Positions 9,129 through 20,600 are shown, numbered from the stretch's first letter. The stretch is DNA of 64,000 nt from Carboxylicivirga linearis (GCF_018271995.1 NZ_JAGUCO010000002.1:124001-188000), one strand, 5' to 3'. The notes: generated by a model from the sequence alone, not told the origin. A program made the numbers and translations.

Positions 9129-10286
9129 ATGAACATGAAATACATAAGTCTTTTCTTTTTATTGATAATTACGATATCCACCTTAGCACAGAAAACAGCA
9201 ATTCGTTTTGCTGAATCGGAGATGCAGCGATTTCCTGAAGCCTGGCAACTCGATCATGGTAAACGGTTGTACTTTGGTTATTCACAAGGTTTGGGTTGTT
9301 TGGCTATGCTAAAAATGTGGAAGCAGACGAATGATACTATGTATCTTGACTATGTGGTTGACTGGGCCGATACATTAATTAACGACCAGGGAGAAATACA
9401 TAAGTACAAAGTTGAAACATACAATATTGATTATATCAATTCAGGCAAGGTGCTTTTTGATGTTTATAAGCAGACGGGTAATAAGAAATATAAACTGGCC
9501 ATGGATCGATTGATTAAACAACTCAGTATGCATCCACGAACCACAGAAGGAGCGTTTTGGCACAAGCTTATTTATCAGCATCAGCTTTGGTTAGATGGTT
9601 TGTATATGGGAGCTCCTTTTATGGCCCAGTATGCGGTAACTTTTGATAAACCAGAATTAATGGATGACGCCATTAATCAGTTTATAGTTTGTGCCAGGCA
9701 TACATATGATGAAAAAACAGGCTTGTATTATCATGGCTGGGATGAAAGCAAAAATCAGCAATGGGCAGATAAAGTAACAGGTCAATCGCCTAATTTTTGG
9801 GGCCGTAGCATAGGCTGGTGGTTTATGGCTTTGGTTGATGTATTGGATTTCGTTCCGGAAGATCATCCGCAAAGAACTGAACTAATTAATATGGTTAAAG
9901 GCCTGGTTGAAACCTTGCCAGAATATCAGGATGATACCGGTTTGTGGTATCAAGTGATAGATCAGGGAGGTAGAGAAAGTAACTATCTGGAAGCGTCAGT
10001 ATCATCAATGTTTATGTACAGTATAGCTAAAGCGGTAAACAAAAAATACGTTAATAAAAAGTATCGAAAAATTGCTCTTAGAGCTTATGAAGGATTAATG
10101 AAAAATCTGATTGTTGAAAATGAAGATGGTACTTTAACTTTAACTCAATGTTGTGCAGTAGCAGGCTTGGGTGGAAAACCATACCGTGATGGCAGTTATG
10201 AATATTACATCAACGAAAGAATAAGAGAAAACGACAGTAAAGCAACCGGACCATTTATTATGGGCTGTTTAGAATTGGGGAAATAA
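9129..10286 (+). CDS. GH105 unsaturated rhamnogalacturonyl hydrolase (YteR/RhiN type)
   Basis: The 385-residue protein has a signal peptide (SLFFLLIITISTLAQ). The rest is a complete GH105 alpha/alpha barrel: WLDGLYMGAPFMAQYA with the probable catalytic Asp near residue 156, YYHGWDESKNQQWAD, and FWGRSIGWWFMALVDVLD. GH105 enzymes hydrate the 4,5-unsaturated uronic acid left by pectin or rhamnogalacturonan lyases and so release it from the oligosaccharide end. The start codon follows the previous stop without a gap. The presence of this enzyme implies a lyase elsewhere in the genome, since none is seen here. The signal peptide suggests a periplasmic location. Confidence 0.9.
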   Translation: MNMKYISLFFLLIITISTLAQKTAIRFAESEMQRFPEAWQLDHGKRLYFGYSQGLGCLAMLKMWKQTNDTMYLDYVVDWADTLINDQGEIHKYKVETYNIDYINSGKVLFDVYKQTGNKKYKLAMDRLIKQLSMHPRTTEGAFWHKLIYQHQLWLDGLYMGAPFMAQYAVTFDKPELMDDAINQFIVCARHTYDEKTGLYYHGWDESKNQQWADKVTGQSPNFWGRSIGWWFMALVDVLDFVPEDHPQRTELINMVKGLVETLPEYQDDTGLWYQVIDQGGRESNYLEASVSSMFMYSIAKAVNKKYVNKKYRKIALRAYEGLMKNLIVENEDGTLTLTQCCAVAGLGGKPYRDGSYEYYINERIRENDSKATGPFIMGCLELGK

Positions 10287-10302
10287 CAGAAAAAAATCAG
10301 TC

Positions 10303-11940
10303 ATGAAATTTTTAGGAACGCTAGTTTTTTGCCTGCTACTCGTAGGTTGTTCAATTAATAAGCAAGAGGAAGAGAATGGTTATAAATATCTGTATGAGAA
10401 CTTGCCTTTTGAAATGCAGGAGGTGAAAAAGCCTCAGATTCCTGAACGGGAATTTAACCTTTCAGATTATGGTGCAAAAGGAGATGGCGAATTCAAAAAT
10501 ACAGTGGCATTTAAAAAAGCAATTGAAGCGCTTAACGAAAACGGTGGTGGAACTTTGGTTGTTCCTCAAGGCATATGGCTGACAGGACCGATTGAAATGG
10601 TAAGCAATATGAACCTTCATCTCCAAAAAGGTGCACTAATTGTTTTTAGTCGCGATTTTGATGATTATCCTATTGTTGAAACCAGTTTTGAAGGTCTGGA
10701 TACTCGTCGATGTCAGTCGCCTCTATCGGGACGAAATTTGAAAAATATTGCCATAACAGGTCCCGGAAGTATTGATGGTTCTGGCGATGCCTGGCGCCCC
10801 GTGAAAAAGCAAAAGGTTACAGCAAAGCATTGGAAACAGATTACTTCCAAAGGCGGTGCTTTTAAGCGCGATGATTATTGGTTTCCAAGCGTAGGTGCGC
10901 TAAAAGGTGATGCGTTAAGTAATATGAATGTACCACAGAATTTACACACAGAAGCAGAATGGATGGAGATAAGAGATTTTCTGCGCCCTGTGATGGTGAG
11001 CTTAATAGAATGTGAGAATGTGCTTTTGCAAGATGCCTGTTTTTCAAATTCGCCAAGTTGGAATATTCATCCTCTGATGTGTACAAATGTAATCATTGAT
11101 AATATTACAGTGCGTAACCCTTCTTATGCCCAAAATGGTGATGGATTGGATTTAGAATCATGTAAAAATGTAATAATTGTAAATAGTCAGTTTGATGTGG
11201 GTGATGACGGAATCTGCATTAAATCAGGTAAGGATGAAGATGGTCGCCGTCGTGGTCGTCCAACGGAAAATGTAATTGTTGAGAATTGCGTTGTTTATAA
11301 AGGTCACGGTGGATTTGTTGTCGGAAGCGAGATGTCGGGCGGTGTTAAAAATATAAAAGTAAGTAATTGTTCTTTTCTGGGAACCGATGTGGGTTTACGC
11401 TTTAAAAGCCGGCGAGGCCGTGGTGGAGTAGTTGAGAATATTTATGTCTCAGATATTACCATGCAGGACATTGTAACAGATGCATTGTCCTTTAATTTAT
11501 ACTATGGCGGGCGTTCGGCTTCCGAAGAGTTGAGTAAAGGAGGAAAAATGATTGCAAAAACGAATATTCCGAAGGTGACTGAAGAGACGCCTTGCTTTAG
11601 AAATTTGTACTTTAATAATATTGTATCTAAAGATTCTCGCAGAGCCATGTATTTTAATGGCTTGCCCGAATTGAAGATCAGTGGAATTCATATCGAAAAT
11701 GCCGTAATGTCGGCTAAAATTGGAGCACAGTTTTGTGAAGCTGAGAATATTACTTTAAATAATGTAGCTATTTATCCTCAATCAGGAGCAGCTGTTCAAA
11801 TTGAGAATGTGTCAGATATTGAATTTACGGATGTAAGATTTGCAAACTATCTGGAATATGGCTTGGAAGTGCTTGGAGCCTTTAATAACTATAAGGATCT
11901 GACTAATAGTTTTAAGGATAAGGTATTAATTAGTGAATAA
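10303..11940 (+). CDS. GH28 polygalacturonase-family lipoprotein
   Basis: The 545-residue protein begins with a lipobox (LLLVGCS) and then the GH28 opening FNLSDYGAKGDG. It continues as a right-handed beta-helix with the family catalytic motifs: NGDGLDLESC (equivalent of NTD), VGDDGICIKSG (paired aspartates near residue 300), GHGGFVVGSE (GHG) and RFKSRRGRGG (RIK equivalent). GH28 enzymes are inverting hydrolases of galacturonic acid linkages in homogalacturonan or rhamnogalacturonan. Insertions around residues 165-225 make it longer than simple exo-enzymes, and exact specificity cannot be read. It closes the operon and is followed by a strong terminator. Confidence 0.92.
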   Translation: MKFLGTLVFCLLLVGCSINKQEEENGYKYLYENLPFEMQEVKKPQIPEREFNLSDYGAKGDGEFKNTVAFKKAIEALNENGGGTLVVPQGIWLTGPIEMVSNMNLHLQKGALIVFSRDFDDYPIVETSFEGLDTRRCQSPLSGRNLKNIAITGPGSIDGSGDAWRPVKKQKVTAKHWKQITSKGGAFKRDDYWFPSVGALKGDALSNMNVPQNLHTEAEWMEIRDFLRPVMVSLIECENVLLQDACFSNSPSWNIHPLMCTNVIIDNITVRNPSYAQNGDGLDLESCKNVIIVNSQFDVGDDGICIKSGKDEDGRRRGRPTENVIVENCVVYKGHGGFVVGSEMSGGVKNIKVSNCSFLGTDVGLRFKSRRGRGGVVENIYVSDITMQDIVTDALSFNLYYGGRSASEELSKGGKMIAKTNIPKVTEETPCFRNLYFNNIVSKDSRRAMYFNGLPELKISGIHIENAVMSAKIGAQFCEAENITLNNVAIYPQSGAAVQIENVSDIEFTDVRFANYLEYGLEVLGAFNNYKDLTNSFKDKVLISE

Positions 11941-11963
11941 CCGAAGCTAAAGGGTAAAACATT

Positions 11964-11995
11964 AAAAAAGCCATCTCAAAAGGATGGCTTTTTTA
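11964..11995. terminator. Terminator of the pectin operon, probably bidirectional
   Basis: AAAAAGCCATC pairs with GATGGCTTTTT around a 7-base loop (11964-11995). The flanking A and T runs let it act on both strands, for the GH28 gene and for the convergent META-domain gene. Confidence 0.88.
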
Positions 11996-12001
11996 TATGG
12001 T

Positions 12002-12430
12002 TTAATTTTCTTTTAGCTGAAATTCCATTACTGTTTTACCTTCTTTCGTAAAGAGTAGTGTTTTTCCTTTGATTGAATAAACAACTTCACCTGTTAGAAT
12101 CTGAAAAAATTCCACCTCAGGCACTCCATCGCAATACATTTTGGTAGACATAAGTGGTCCGAATTCAATGGCGTCTTCTTTTATTGTGATATTACCTCCA
12201 AAAGAGTTACAACCACTGTTACCACCTATCTTACTTTCGGCTTTATTGATGGTTATATGTGGTGTTTTTTGATTAAAACCAGCCTCTTCAATGGTTTGTC
12301 CTTGAAATAAGGTCATTTCCCATTGATTATCTTCTGTAAAAAGTTCCGATGCACTTTGTGTATTCTTTTGCATTGTTTTACAGCTTGTCATAATAAATAC
12401 TGAAAGAACTGCTAAAAATAAATTCTTCAT
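12002..12430 (-). CDS. META-domain (HslJ-like) lipoprotein
   Basis: The 142-residue protein has a lipoprotein signal peptide (LSVFIMTSCKTM, Cys 17) and a single META domain (formerly DUF306), recognised by NSGCNSFGGNITI and MSTKMYCDGVPEVEFFQIL. The E. coli relative HslJ is an outer-membrane-associated protein linked to heat and novobiocin response; the molecular function is not known. It is monocistronic, convergent with the pectin operon. Confidence 0.85.
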   Translation of the reverse strand: MKNLFLAVLSVFIMTSCKTMQKNTQSASELFTEDNQWEMTLFQGQTIEEAGFNQKTPHITINKAESKIGGNSGCNSFGGNITIKEDAIEFGPLMSTKMYCDGVPEVEFFQILTGEVVYSIKGKTLLFTKEGKTVMEFQLKEN

Positions 12431-12511
12431 AATCCTGTCAATTTAGATTGTTTGGCTAAATTAGGCATAAAAATCATGCCAAAATTAACGTATAGATAAA
12501 TAAATCAGTTT

Positions 12512-13051
12512 ATGGATTCAATAGATATTAAAGTAGGAACAAGAGTGGAGCATCCCAGATATGGTGAAGGAATCATTGCTAAAATTACACTGGGTGCTTA
12601 TGTTGTTTATTTCGAGCAGGGTGGTAAAATGGAAATTCCTAAAACAAGCGATAACTTAACTATTATTGAAAGTCCGGAAGAAGGAAAAGGTGAGACCGTT
12701 ACTGCCAGAGACCTGCGTAAAGCCATTGCTTCGGTTTTAGATGAGTATGGAACTCTTCCTTCGGAGGTTGAATTGGGTAATAAGTGGATTGGTGGAAAAA
12801 TGATTCTTCAACCAGCGGATGAATCGCTTCAGGCTAAAGAAATTCCAATGGAAACCTTCTTTAAAAAGATAGTGATGTTGCGTGATCGATTGCGCGTACT
12901 GGAACAGAATATTAATTCATCATCCAGTTTAAATGATGAAGAAAAAGTACATATCCAACAATATATAACAAGAGCCTATGGTAGCTTAACTACTTTTAAT
13001 GTGCTTTTTGCTGAGAAGGAAGATTATTTTGTGGGGAGTAGCAAAAAATAA
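12512..13051 (+). CDS. Conserved protein with Tudor-like N-terminus, function unknown
   Basis: The 179-residue protein starts with VGTRVEHPRYGEGIIAKI, a small beta-barrel motif (VxHxxYGxGxV) like the Tudor-like C-terminal segment of UvrD/PcrA helicases and other nucleic-acid-associated proteins. The rest (about 60-179) is mostly helical with ELGNKWIGGKMILQP and a probable coiled region from 115 to 145. It has no signal peptide, so it is cytoplasmic. I do not recognise a named family; similar small proteins occur in Bacteroidota. A role in binding a nucleic acid or RNA polymerase is only a guess from the N-terminal motif. Confidence 0.7.
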   Translation: MDSIDIKVGTRVEHPRYGEGIIAKITLGAYVVYFEQGGKMEIPKTSDNLTIIESPEEGKGETVTARDLRKAIASVLDEYGTLPSEVELGNKWIGGKMILQPADESLQAKEIPMETFFKKIVMLRDRLRVLEQNINSSSSLNDEEKVHIQQYITRAYGSLTTFNVLFAEKEDYFVGSSKK

Positions 13052-13166
13052 ATAGTACTAAATGGCGTGAAGAAGCGAATTAAAAGGCGGTGTTAACATC
13101 ATTTAATACAAGTTGGATGACAACGAGAGCAATTAAGCTCTACTTTTGTAATCTAACTTAAACAAA

Positions 13167-14810
13167 ATGATCAAAATCTTTAAACCCAAATTCTTCACGC
13201 TATTGCAGTCGGGTTTGGTCAAGCAGAATCTTTCTAAAGATATTCTGTCTGGAGTTGTTGTAGGTATTGTTGCCTTGCCATTGGCTATTGCGTTTGCAGT
13301 AGCATCGGGTGTATCTCCCGAAAAAGGATTAATTACGGCTGTTGTAGCTGGTTTTATTATCTCACTTTTGGGAGGAAGCAGAGTGCAGATAGGGGGACCA
13401 ACAGGTGCCTTTATTGTAATTGTATACGGAATACTTGAGCAGTACGGTATTGATGGATTGATTATCTCAACTATTTTAGCCGGTTTTATATTGGTAGCTT
13501 TTGGACTGCTGAAGTTGGGTTCACTGTTAAAATTCTTTCCGCATCCATTAATTGTTGGTTTTACCAGTGGTATTGCATTGGTAATTTTTTCTACTCAAAT
13601 AAAAGATGCCCTGGGTTTACCTATCGAAAAAGTACCATCCGTTTTTCATGAAAAATGGTTATTGTATTTCAGCGAGCTGTCAAATGTAAATTGGATAGCT
13701 TTCACTATAACCATCGTAACCATCCTTATTACTGTCTTTTCTAAAAAGATAACCAATCGTATTCCGGGATCGTTTTTGGCAATCGTAATAATTACACCCC
13801 TTGTTTATTTCTTTGATATAGATGTGTCAACCATCGAAACATTCTTTGGAAATATTCCTAACAGAATAAGCTTTAGTTTACCGTCTATTCAGTTATCGGA
13901 AATACAGAACTATTTGGCACCTGCTTTGACAATTGCTTTGTTGGGAGGAATAGAGTCTTTGTTATCTGCGGTGGTTTCAGACGGCATGATCGGAGGTAAG
14001 CACCGGTCAAATACCGAGTTGATTGCTCAGGGAATAGCCAATATTGTTACACCTTTCTTTGGTGGAATTCCTGCCACTGGAGCCATTGCTCGTACAGCAA
14101 CTAATGTTAAGAATGGTGGAAGAACGCCGTTGGCCGGTATGATACATGCAGTTACTTTACTTTTGATAATGTTATTTCTTGGGCCAATGGCCAAATTAAT
14201 ACCTATGTCTTGCTTGGCCGGTATTCTAATTGTTGTTTCTTATAATATGAGCGAATGGAGATCGTTTGTGGCTATTTTAAAAGGAAGTTATTTTGATATT
14301 CTCATTTTGCTTTCAACCTTCTTTATCACTGTATTTTTTGATCTAACGCTGGCAATCGAAGTAGGGGTGGTGCTTTCTGCAATATTATTTATGAAACGCA
14401 TGTCTGATATTAGCGAAAAGCGTATTGATAATTTAGTGGACAACGATATAATTGATGATTACTCAAGTCTTCCTAAGGAGTTGAATATTTATGAAATCAG
14501 TGGGCCGTTATTTTTTGCCTCAGCCAGAAGATATTCTGAATTGTTAGAGTCAATTGGTTTGAAAAGTAAAGTCCTGATTATCCGTATGCGTCATGTTTCG
14601 TTTATTGATGATACGGGATTGCACAACCTTAAAGACACCATTCAGATTTTAAAGAAAGAAGGTGTTAAAGTGATTCTTTCAGGTATTAATGCTGAAGTAA
14701 AAGAAGATTTAAGAAAGTTAGATCTTGTTGATCTGGTTTCGGAAGAATATATATTAGATAATTTTAACGACGCCATGCAAAAAGCCTGCACATTGGTTCC
14801 TTGTAATTAA
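13167..14810 (+). CDS. SulP-family anion transporter with STAS domain
   Basis: The 547-residue inner-membrane protein has about 12-14 hydrophobic segments, with the SulP signatures GVVVGIVALPLAIAFAVASG near the N-terminus and GGSRVQIGGPTGAF. The C-terminal 100 residues form a STAS domain (IYEISGPLFFASA, RMRHVSFIDDTGL) that regulates transport in this family. Substrates in the family include sulfate, bicarbonate and dicarboxylates; the sequence does not decide which. A TACTTTTG -7 element at 13141-13148 precedes it, so it is probably transcribed alone. Confidence 0.92.
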   Translation: MIKIFKPKFFTLLQSGLVKQNLSKDILSGVVVGIVALPLAIAFAVASGVSPEKGLITAVVAGFIISLLGGSRVQIGGPTGAFIVIVYGILEQYGIDGLIISTILAGFILVAFGLLKLGSLLKFFPHPLIVGFTSGIALVIFSTQIKDALGLPIEKVPSVFHEKWLLYFSELSNVNWIAFTITIVTILITVFSKKITNRIPGSFLAIVIITPLVYFFDIDVSTIETFFGNIPNRISFSLPSIQLSEIQNYLAPALTIALLGGIESLLSAVVSDGMIGGKHRSNTELIAQGIANIVTPFFGGIPATGAIARTATNVKNGGRTPLAGMIHAVTLLLIMLFLGPMAKLIPMSCLAGILIVVSYNMSEWRSFVAILKGSYFDILILLSTFFITVFFDLTLAIEVGVVLSAILFMKRMSDISEKRIDNLVDNDIIDDYSSLPKELNIYEISGPLFFASARRYSELLESIGLKSKVLIIRMRHVSFIDDTGLHNLKDTIQILKKEGVKVILSGINAEVKEDLRKLDLVDLVSEEYILDNFNDAMQKACTLVPCN

Positions 14811-14921
14811 TAAACTTGGTTTGACGTAAAATTGAGACTAACTCAAGAATGGTAAAGGGAATATCTACAGATTGATTTTAAGAACTTTCTGTTTATTGTT
14901 GATAACTTCCTTCAGGCTGAA

Positions 14922-14952
14922 TTGGCTGGCCTGATCGGAAATTATATATTTG
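14922..14952 (+). promoter_or_regulatory. Promoter of dnaX
   Basis: TTG (14922-14924), 20 bases, then TATATTTG (14945-14952) match the Bacteroidota -33 and -7 consensus with ideal spacing. The expected transcription start near 14958 leaves a short leader before the ATG at 14974 and rules out start codons further upstream. Confidence 0.65.
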
Positions 14953-14973
14953 TTGGCGCAGAATAAGAGCAGA

Positions 14974-16086
14974 ATGGAATATATTGTTTCGGCACGAAAA
15001 TACAGACCCGCGACATTTAAGTCGGTTGTAGGACAGGGAAATATAACTACAACGCTAAAGAATGCTATAAAAAGCAATCATTTGGCGCATGCGTACCTTT
15101 TTTGTGGTTCGCGTGGAGTAGGTAAAACAACTTGTGCCCGTATTTTTGCCAAAACAATCAATTGTGCCAATGTAAGCGAAGATTTTGAGGCTTGTAATGA
15201 GTGTGAATCGTGTAAATCGTTTAACGAAAATCGATCATACAATATTCATGAGCTGGATGCTGCCAGTAATAACTCGGTAGATGATATTCGTAGCCTTATT
15301 GATAAAGTGCGCGTTCCGCCTCAGTTAGGTTCTTATTCGGTATATATCATTGATGAGGTTCATATGTTGTCTCAGGCGGCATTTAATGCCTTCCTGAAAA
15401 CACTTGAAGAACCGCCTCGCCATGCTATTTTTGTGTTGGCAACAACTGAAAAACATAAGATTCTACCTACCATTCTTTCACGTTGTCAGATATTTGATTT
15501 TAACCGAATCACCATTGCTGATGCTGTTGGTCATTTGAAATATGTTGCCGAAAGTGAAGGAGTAAAAGTTGAAGAAGAAGGGTTAGCTGTTGTTGCACAA
15601 AAGGCTGATGGAGCCATGCGTGATGCGCTTTCGATATTTGATCAGATTGTTGCTTTTTCAGGAAAAGAAATCACATATCAGCAAGTAATAGAGAATCTTA
15701 ATGTTTTAGATTACGATTATTACTTTAAGTTGGTGGATGCTTTTCTGGCCGAAGATTATAAGCAGGCTTTATTGATTTTTAATGATATTCTTTTAAAAGG
15801 ATTCGATGCTCAGCATTTTATGGCAGGACTAAATAGTCATTTTCGTGATTTGCTGATGTGTAAAGATCAGTCAACAGCTGCGTTGATGGAAATAGGAGAT
15901 TCCGCTAAAGAGAAGTATGTAAAACAAGCTGCTTCATGCGATATTGATTTCTTATACTATGCTTTAAAAGTAATTAACGAAAGCGAACAGCAATATAAAG
16001 CTGCAAAAAATAAACGTCTTCATCTTGAATTTGCTCTGATACGTCTTTCACGTATCGAAACCGAAAAAAAAAAGAGGAATTCATAG
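14974..16086 (+). CDS. dnaX: DnaX short form (gamma-like), zero-frame product
   Basis: Without a shift, translation ends in EKKKRNS at 16086, giving about 370 residues: the AAA+ module and the clamp-loader collar domain (domain III) but no tau tail. This matches the layout of the gamma form made in E. coli by ribosomal frameshifting and in Thermus by transcriptional slippage. If the A10 run is instead a sequence error, this form does not exist and only the long product is real. Confidence 0.6.
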   Translation: MEYIVSARKYRPATFKSVVGQGNITTTLKNAIKSNHLAHAYLFCGSRGVGKTTCARIFAKTINCANVSEDFEACNECESCKSFNENRSYNIHELDAASNNSVDDIRSLIDKVRVPPQLGSYSVYIIDEVHMLSQAAFNAFLKTLEEPPRHAIFVLATTEKHKILPTILSRCQIFDFNRITIADAVGHLKYVAESEGVKVEEEGLAVVAQKADGAMRDALSIFDQIVAFSGKEITYQQVIENLNVLDYDYYFKLVDAFLAEDYKQALLIFNDILLKGFDAQHFMAGLNSHFRDLLMCKDQSTAALMEIGDSAKEKYVKQAASCDIDFLYYALKVINESEQQYKAAKNKRLHLEFALIRLSRIETEKKKRNS

Positions 16087-16709
16087 ATGATATTCCAATA
16101 ATTACAGTTGGTTCTGCAAAGCCAACTCCAAAGCCGCAAGCTAAAGCGACGCCTAAATCACCTCAAAGTAATATTAAGATACCGGCTTCTCCCACATCAG
16201 CCAGTTCTCAGGGTGCAGGAACAGGATTGCGTTCTATGTCGCTTAAAAACTTAGCTAAAAAGGTTCAACAAACCCCTGCTTCAAGTTCTTCTTTAAAGGT
16301 TGAGGAGCCTCAGGAGGAACCTATTGATATGTCGTGGAATGAATTAATTACCCAGGAAGGTATTGATGAAGCATGGCGAAAATATTGCATGGCGGTTAAA
16401 AGCAGTAACCCACGTCTTTATAGTATTGTTGATAATCACAAACCCAATTTAGTGGGTGAGCGAAAGTTGCTTATTAAATTAAAAAATAAGCTTCAAGAGA
16501 CCGAATTGCAGAAGGAAAAAAGTGCAATGTCGGGATATTTAAAGCGCGCATTGAAAAACGCACGTCTTGAATTGGAATTTGAAATTTCGTTTGATGAAAG
16601 TGATGCGCCAAAAAGAGCTTATACTGTGGCTGATAAGTTTAAACTGATGTTGGAAAAAAATCCTGATTTGATAAAATTCAAACAAGAATTTGGTTTGGAT
16701 TTAGAGTAA
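14974..16709 (+). CDS. dnaX: DNA polymerase III gamma/tau subunit, long (tau-like) form through a -1 shift
   Basis: DnaX is the ATPase of the sliding-clamp loader. The N-terminal AAA+ module has Walker A GSRGVGKTT (about 45-53), a zinc-binding cysteine set (CANV, then CNECESC), Walker B IIDEVHML and sensor 1 LSRCQ. The zero frame ends at 16086, four codons after an A10 run at 16064-16073. The -1 frame is open from the run to 16709: it encodes a Pro/Ser/Thr/Ala-rich linker, then a lysine-rich alpha-helical tail that looks like tau domain V. Joining the frames gives about 578 residues, a normal DnaX length. I start at 14974 because the promoter -7 box overlaps any earlier start. Confidence 0.88.
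16064..16073 (+). other. A10 slippery run in dnaX (candidate programmed slippage site)
   Basis: Ten A bases are followed by GAGG. A -1 shift (or one extra A in the mRNA) moves reading into the open tau frame. A weak hairpin GTTGG (16107-16111) with CCAAC (16122-16126) lies too far downstream for a classic ribosomal stimulator, so transcriptional slippage is the more likely mechanism. Confidence 0.65.
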
Positions 16710-16877
16710 CTCAATTGACAAAATATAATTCAAGACTGAAAAAAGATCTTTTTAATGTATTTATTCATTTAAAATCATGTGTTTTATTGAATAGATGCTT
16801 TAGTTTTGTTTGAATTTAAGATTGAATAATTAATAAATTAAAATACTCTAAAACAGTAGATACATCTTAAGTGTTAA

Positions 16878-19139
<2,262 letters not shown>

Positions 19140-19163
19140 GATAAAAGAATTTACCAAATACTT

Positions 19164-19198
19164 AAAAAGCCGGCTTAATATGAATTAAGTCGGCTTTT
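19164..19198. terminator. Terminator after icd
   Basis: AAAAAGCCGGCTTAAT pairs with ATTAAGTCGGCTTTT around a short loop, forming a long stem flanked by A and T runs. It should stop icd transcription and can also act on the opposite strand. Confidence 0.88.
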
Positions 19199-19314
19199 GC
19201 ATTTTTAATTGTCCTATTTATTTCGGTTAAGCTTTTTTAATGGCTAATCTTAAAAGCTTAATCTTTCATGCAGAGTTAAAAAAAGGTGACACATGGCCAC
19301 CTTTCAGATTTTTT

Positions 19315-19545
19315 CTAGTTATTTGGATAATATCCTATCAATGCATCTTCGGCATATAATTCAATTTGATTTGATGCTTCCTGAACCTGAAATTTAAATC
19401 CCGGATTGTGCTTGGCTATAAATTGATGCAATCTTTTAAGCAATTGCGATGTGTGATTTTGCTTTCTTGTTGAAAGATAGTTATCAAGCGCAAGTAAAAA
19501 GGAAATCTGGCTCTTCTTAGCAACTGGTGTTATATACAAATTCAT
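19315..19545 (-). CDS. Small hypothetical protein
   Basis: The 76-residue cytoplasmic protein has no signal peptide or recognisable domain. It has a basic, helical middle (NYLSTRKQNHTSQLLKRLHQFI) followed by a possible beta hairpin (FKFQVQEASNQIELYAEDALIGYYP). A plausible ribosome-binding site (AAGGGA) precedes the ATG on the minus strand. I do not recognise the family. Confidence 0.5.
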   Translation of the reverse strand: MNLYITPVAKKSQISFLLALDNYLSTRKQNHTSQLLKRLHQFIAKHNPGFKFQVQEASNQIELYAEDALIGYYPNN

Positions 19546-19772
19546 AAGCTTCCCTTTTTTAGTTTTTAATTAATTTGTTTTGTCTTTATACTGCCTAATT
19601 TTAAATAGGTTATAAAAAAACAAACAAATTTCGTTCCATTTTATATTTTTTTTGATTAATAACAAATTTTTAGATTAGGAATTATTGCTTTAATTATTAT
19701 GTATCAATTGTTTGAAAAAATATTTTAAATCCTTAATATTGATAAAAGAATTGTTCTAAATAACTTTTAAGT

Positions 19773-20600
19773 ATGTATCTCAAGCCCAAAATCTTCCATT
19801 TTGTCATCATTTTTACCTTTTTAGCCAGTGCAATTATCGCTCAGCAGAAAGAAATTGAAATAGCCAAACTCTTTAAAGGATCGAAAGGCTGTTTTGTTAT
19901 CTCAAAGTTTGATAATTCTGAACACTATTACTTCAATAAGGAGCAATGTTTACAGCGTTATTCGCCATGCTCAACTTTTAAAGTGCCAAACTCGTTAATT
20001 GCTTTGCAGACGGGTGTGGCAATAGATACCAATTTTGTTATAAAATGGGATAGTATTCGTAATCCTCATGAAGCCTGGATGGATAAGCAAGCTCCATTTA
20101 AATTTTGGTGTCAGGATCAAACGATGCAATCGGCTTTGAAGTATTCTGTCGTTTGGTACTATCAGGAGATAGCCAGAAGAGTTGGCGAAAGCCAAATGCA
20201 ATCAGCTATTAATGATTTAAACTATGGAAATAAAGATATTTCTAGTGCATTAGATCGATTTTGGTTGTGCGGATCAATGCGTATATCAGCAGTTGAGCAA
20301 ACTCAATTCCTTAGAAAGCTTTATAACGAAAAGCTGACAGGTTTTTCAAAAGAGAATATTAAAAAGGTAAAGGCCATAATGCTATATGAGAAAGGTGAAA
20401 ACTATACATTGTATGGCAAAACGGGTGGAGGTAAGTGTTGGCCTGATCAGGTTATTGGCTGGTATGTAGGTTTTGTTGAGACTCCGCGGGGACCCTATGT
20501 GTTTGCAATGAATATGTTAGCTGATGAATTTAAAGAGTTTAATAATAACCGGAGAATTGAAGTTGTAAAACAAATACTTAAGATATTAGGCTATATTTAA
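19773..20600 (+). CDS. Class D (OXA-type) beta-lactamase
   Basis: The 275-residue protein has a signal peptide (to about residue 24, ending SAIIAQ). All class D motifs are in place: STFK (Ser67, Lys70; the lysine is carboxylated in the family), SVV (Ser125), YGN (Tyr151), the Trp164 that shields the carboxylated lysine, and KTG (Lys216). Such enzymes hydrolyse penicillins and sometimes carbapenems in the periplasm through a serine acyl-enzyme. The base composition matches its neighbours and no mobile element is near, so it looks like a resident chromosomal gene. BlaR-type sensor domains share this fold, but this protein has no membrane sensor region. Confidence 0.92.
   Translation: MYLKPKIFHFVIIFTFLASAIIAQQKEIEIAKLFKGSKGCFVISKFDNSEHYYFNKEQCLQRYSPCSTFKVPNSLIALQTGVAIDTNFVIKWDSIRNPHEAWMDKQAPFKFWCQDQTMQSALKYSVVWYYQEIARRVGESQMQSAINDLNYGNKDISSALDRFWLCGSMRISAVEQTQFLRKLYNEKLTGFSKENIKKVKAIMLYEKGENYTLYGKTGGGKCWPDQVIGWYVGFVETPRGPYVFAMNMLADEFKEFNNNRRIEVVKQILKILGYI

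Noticed and set aside
2189-11940. Recent horizontal transfer of the pectin locus
   Set aside because: Base composition resembles the neighbours and no integrase, tRNA or repeat marks the ends, so there is no direct sign of transfer.
16087-16709. Independent gene downstream of dnaX starting at 16227
   Set aside because: The frame is open from the A10 run without a stop, and encodes a linker and tau-like tail, so it is the continuation of dnaX rather than a new gene.
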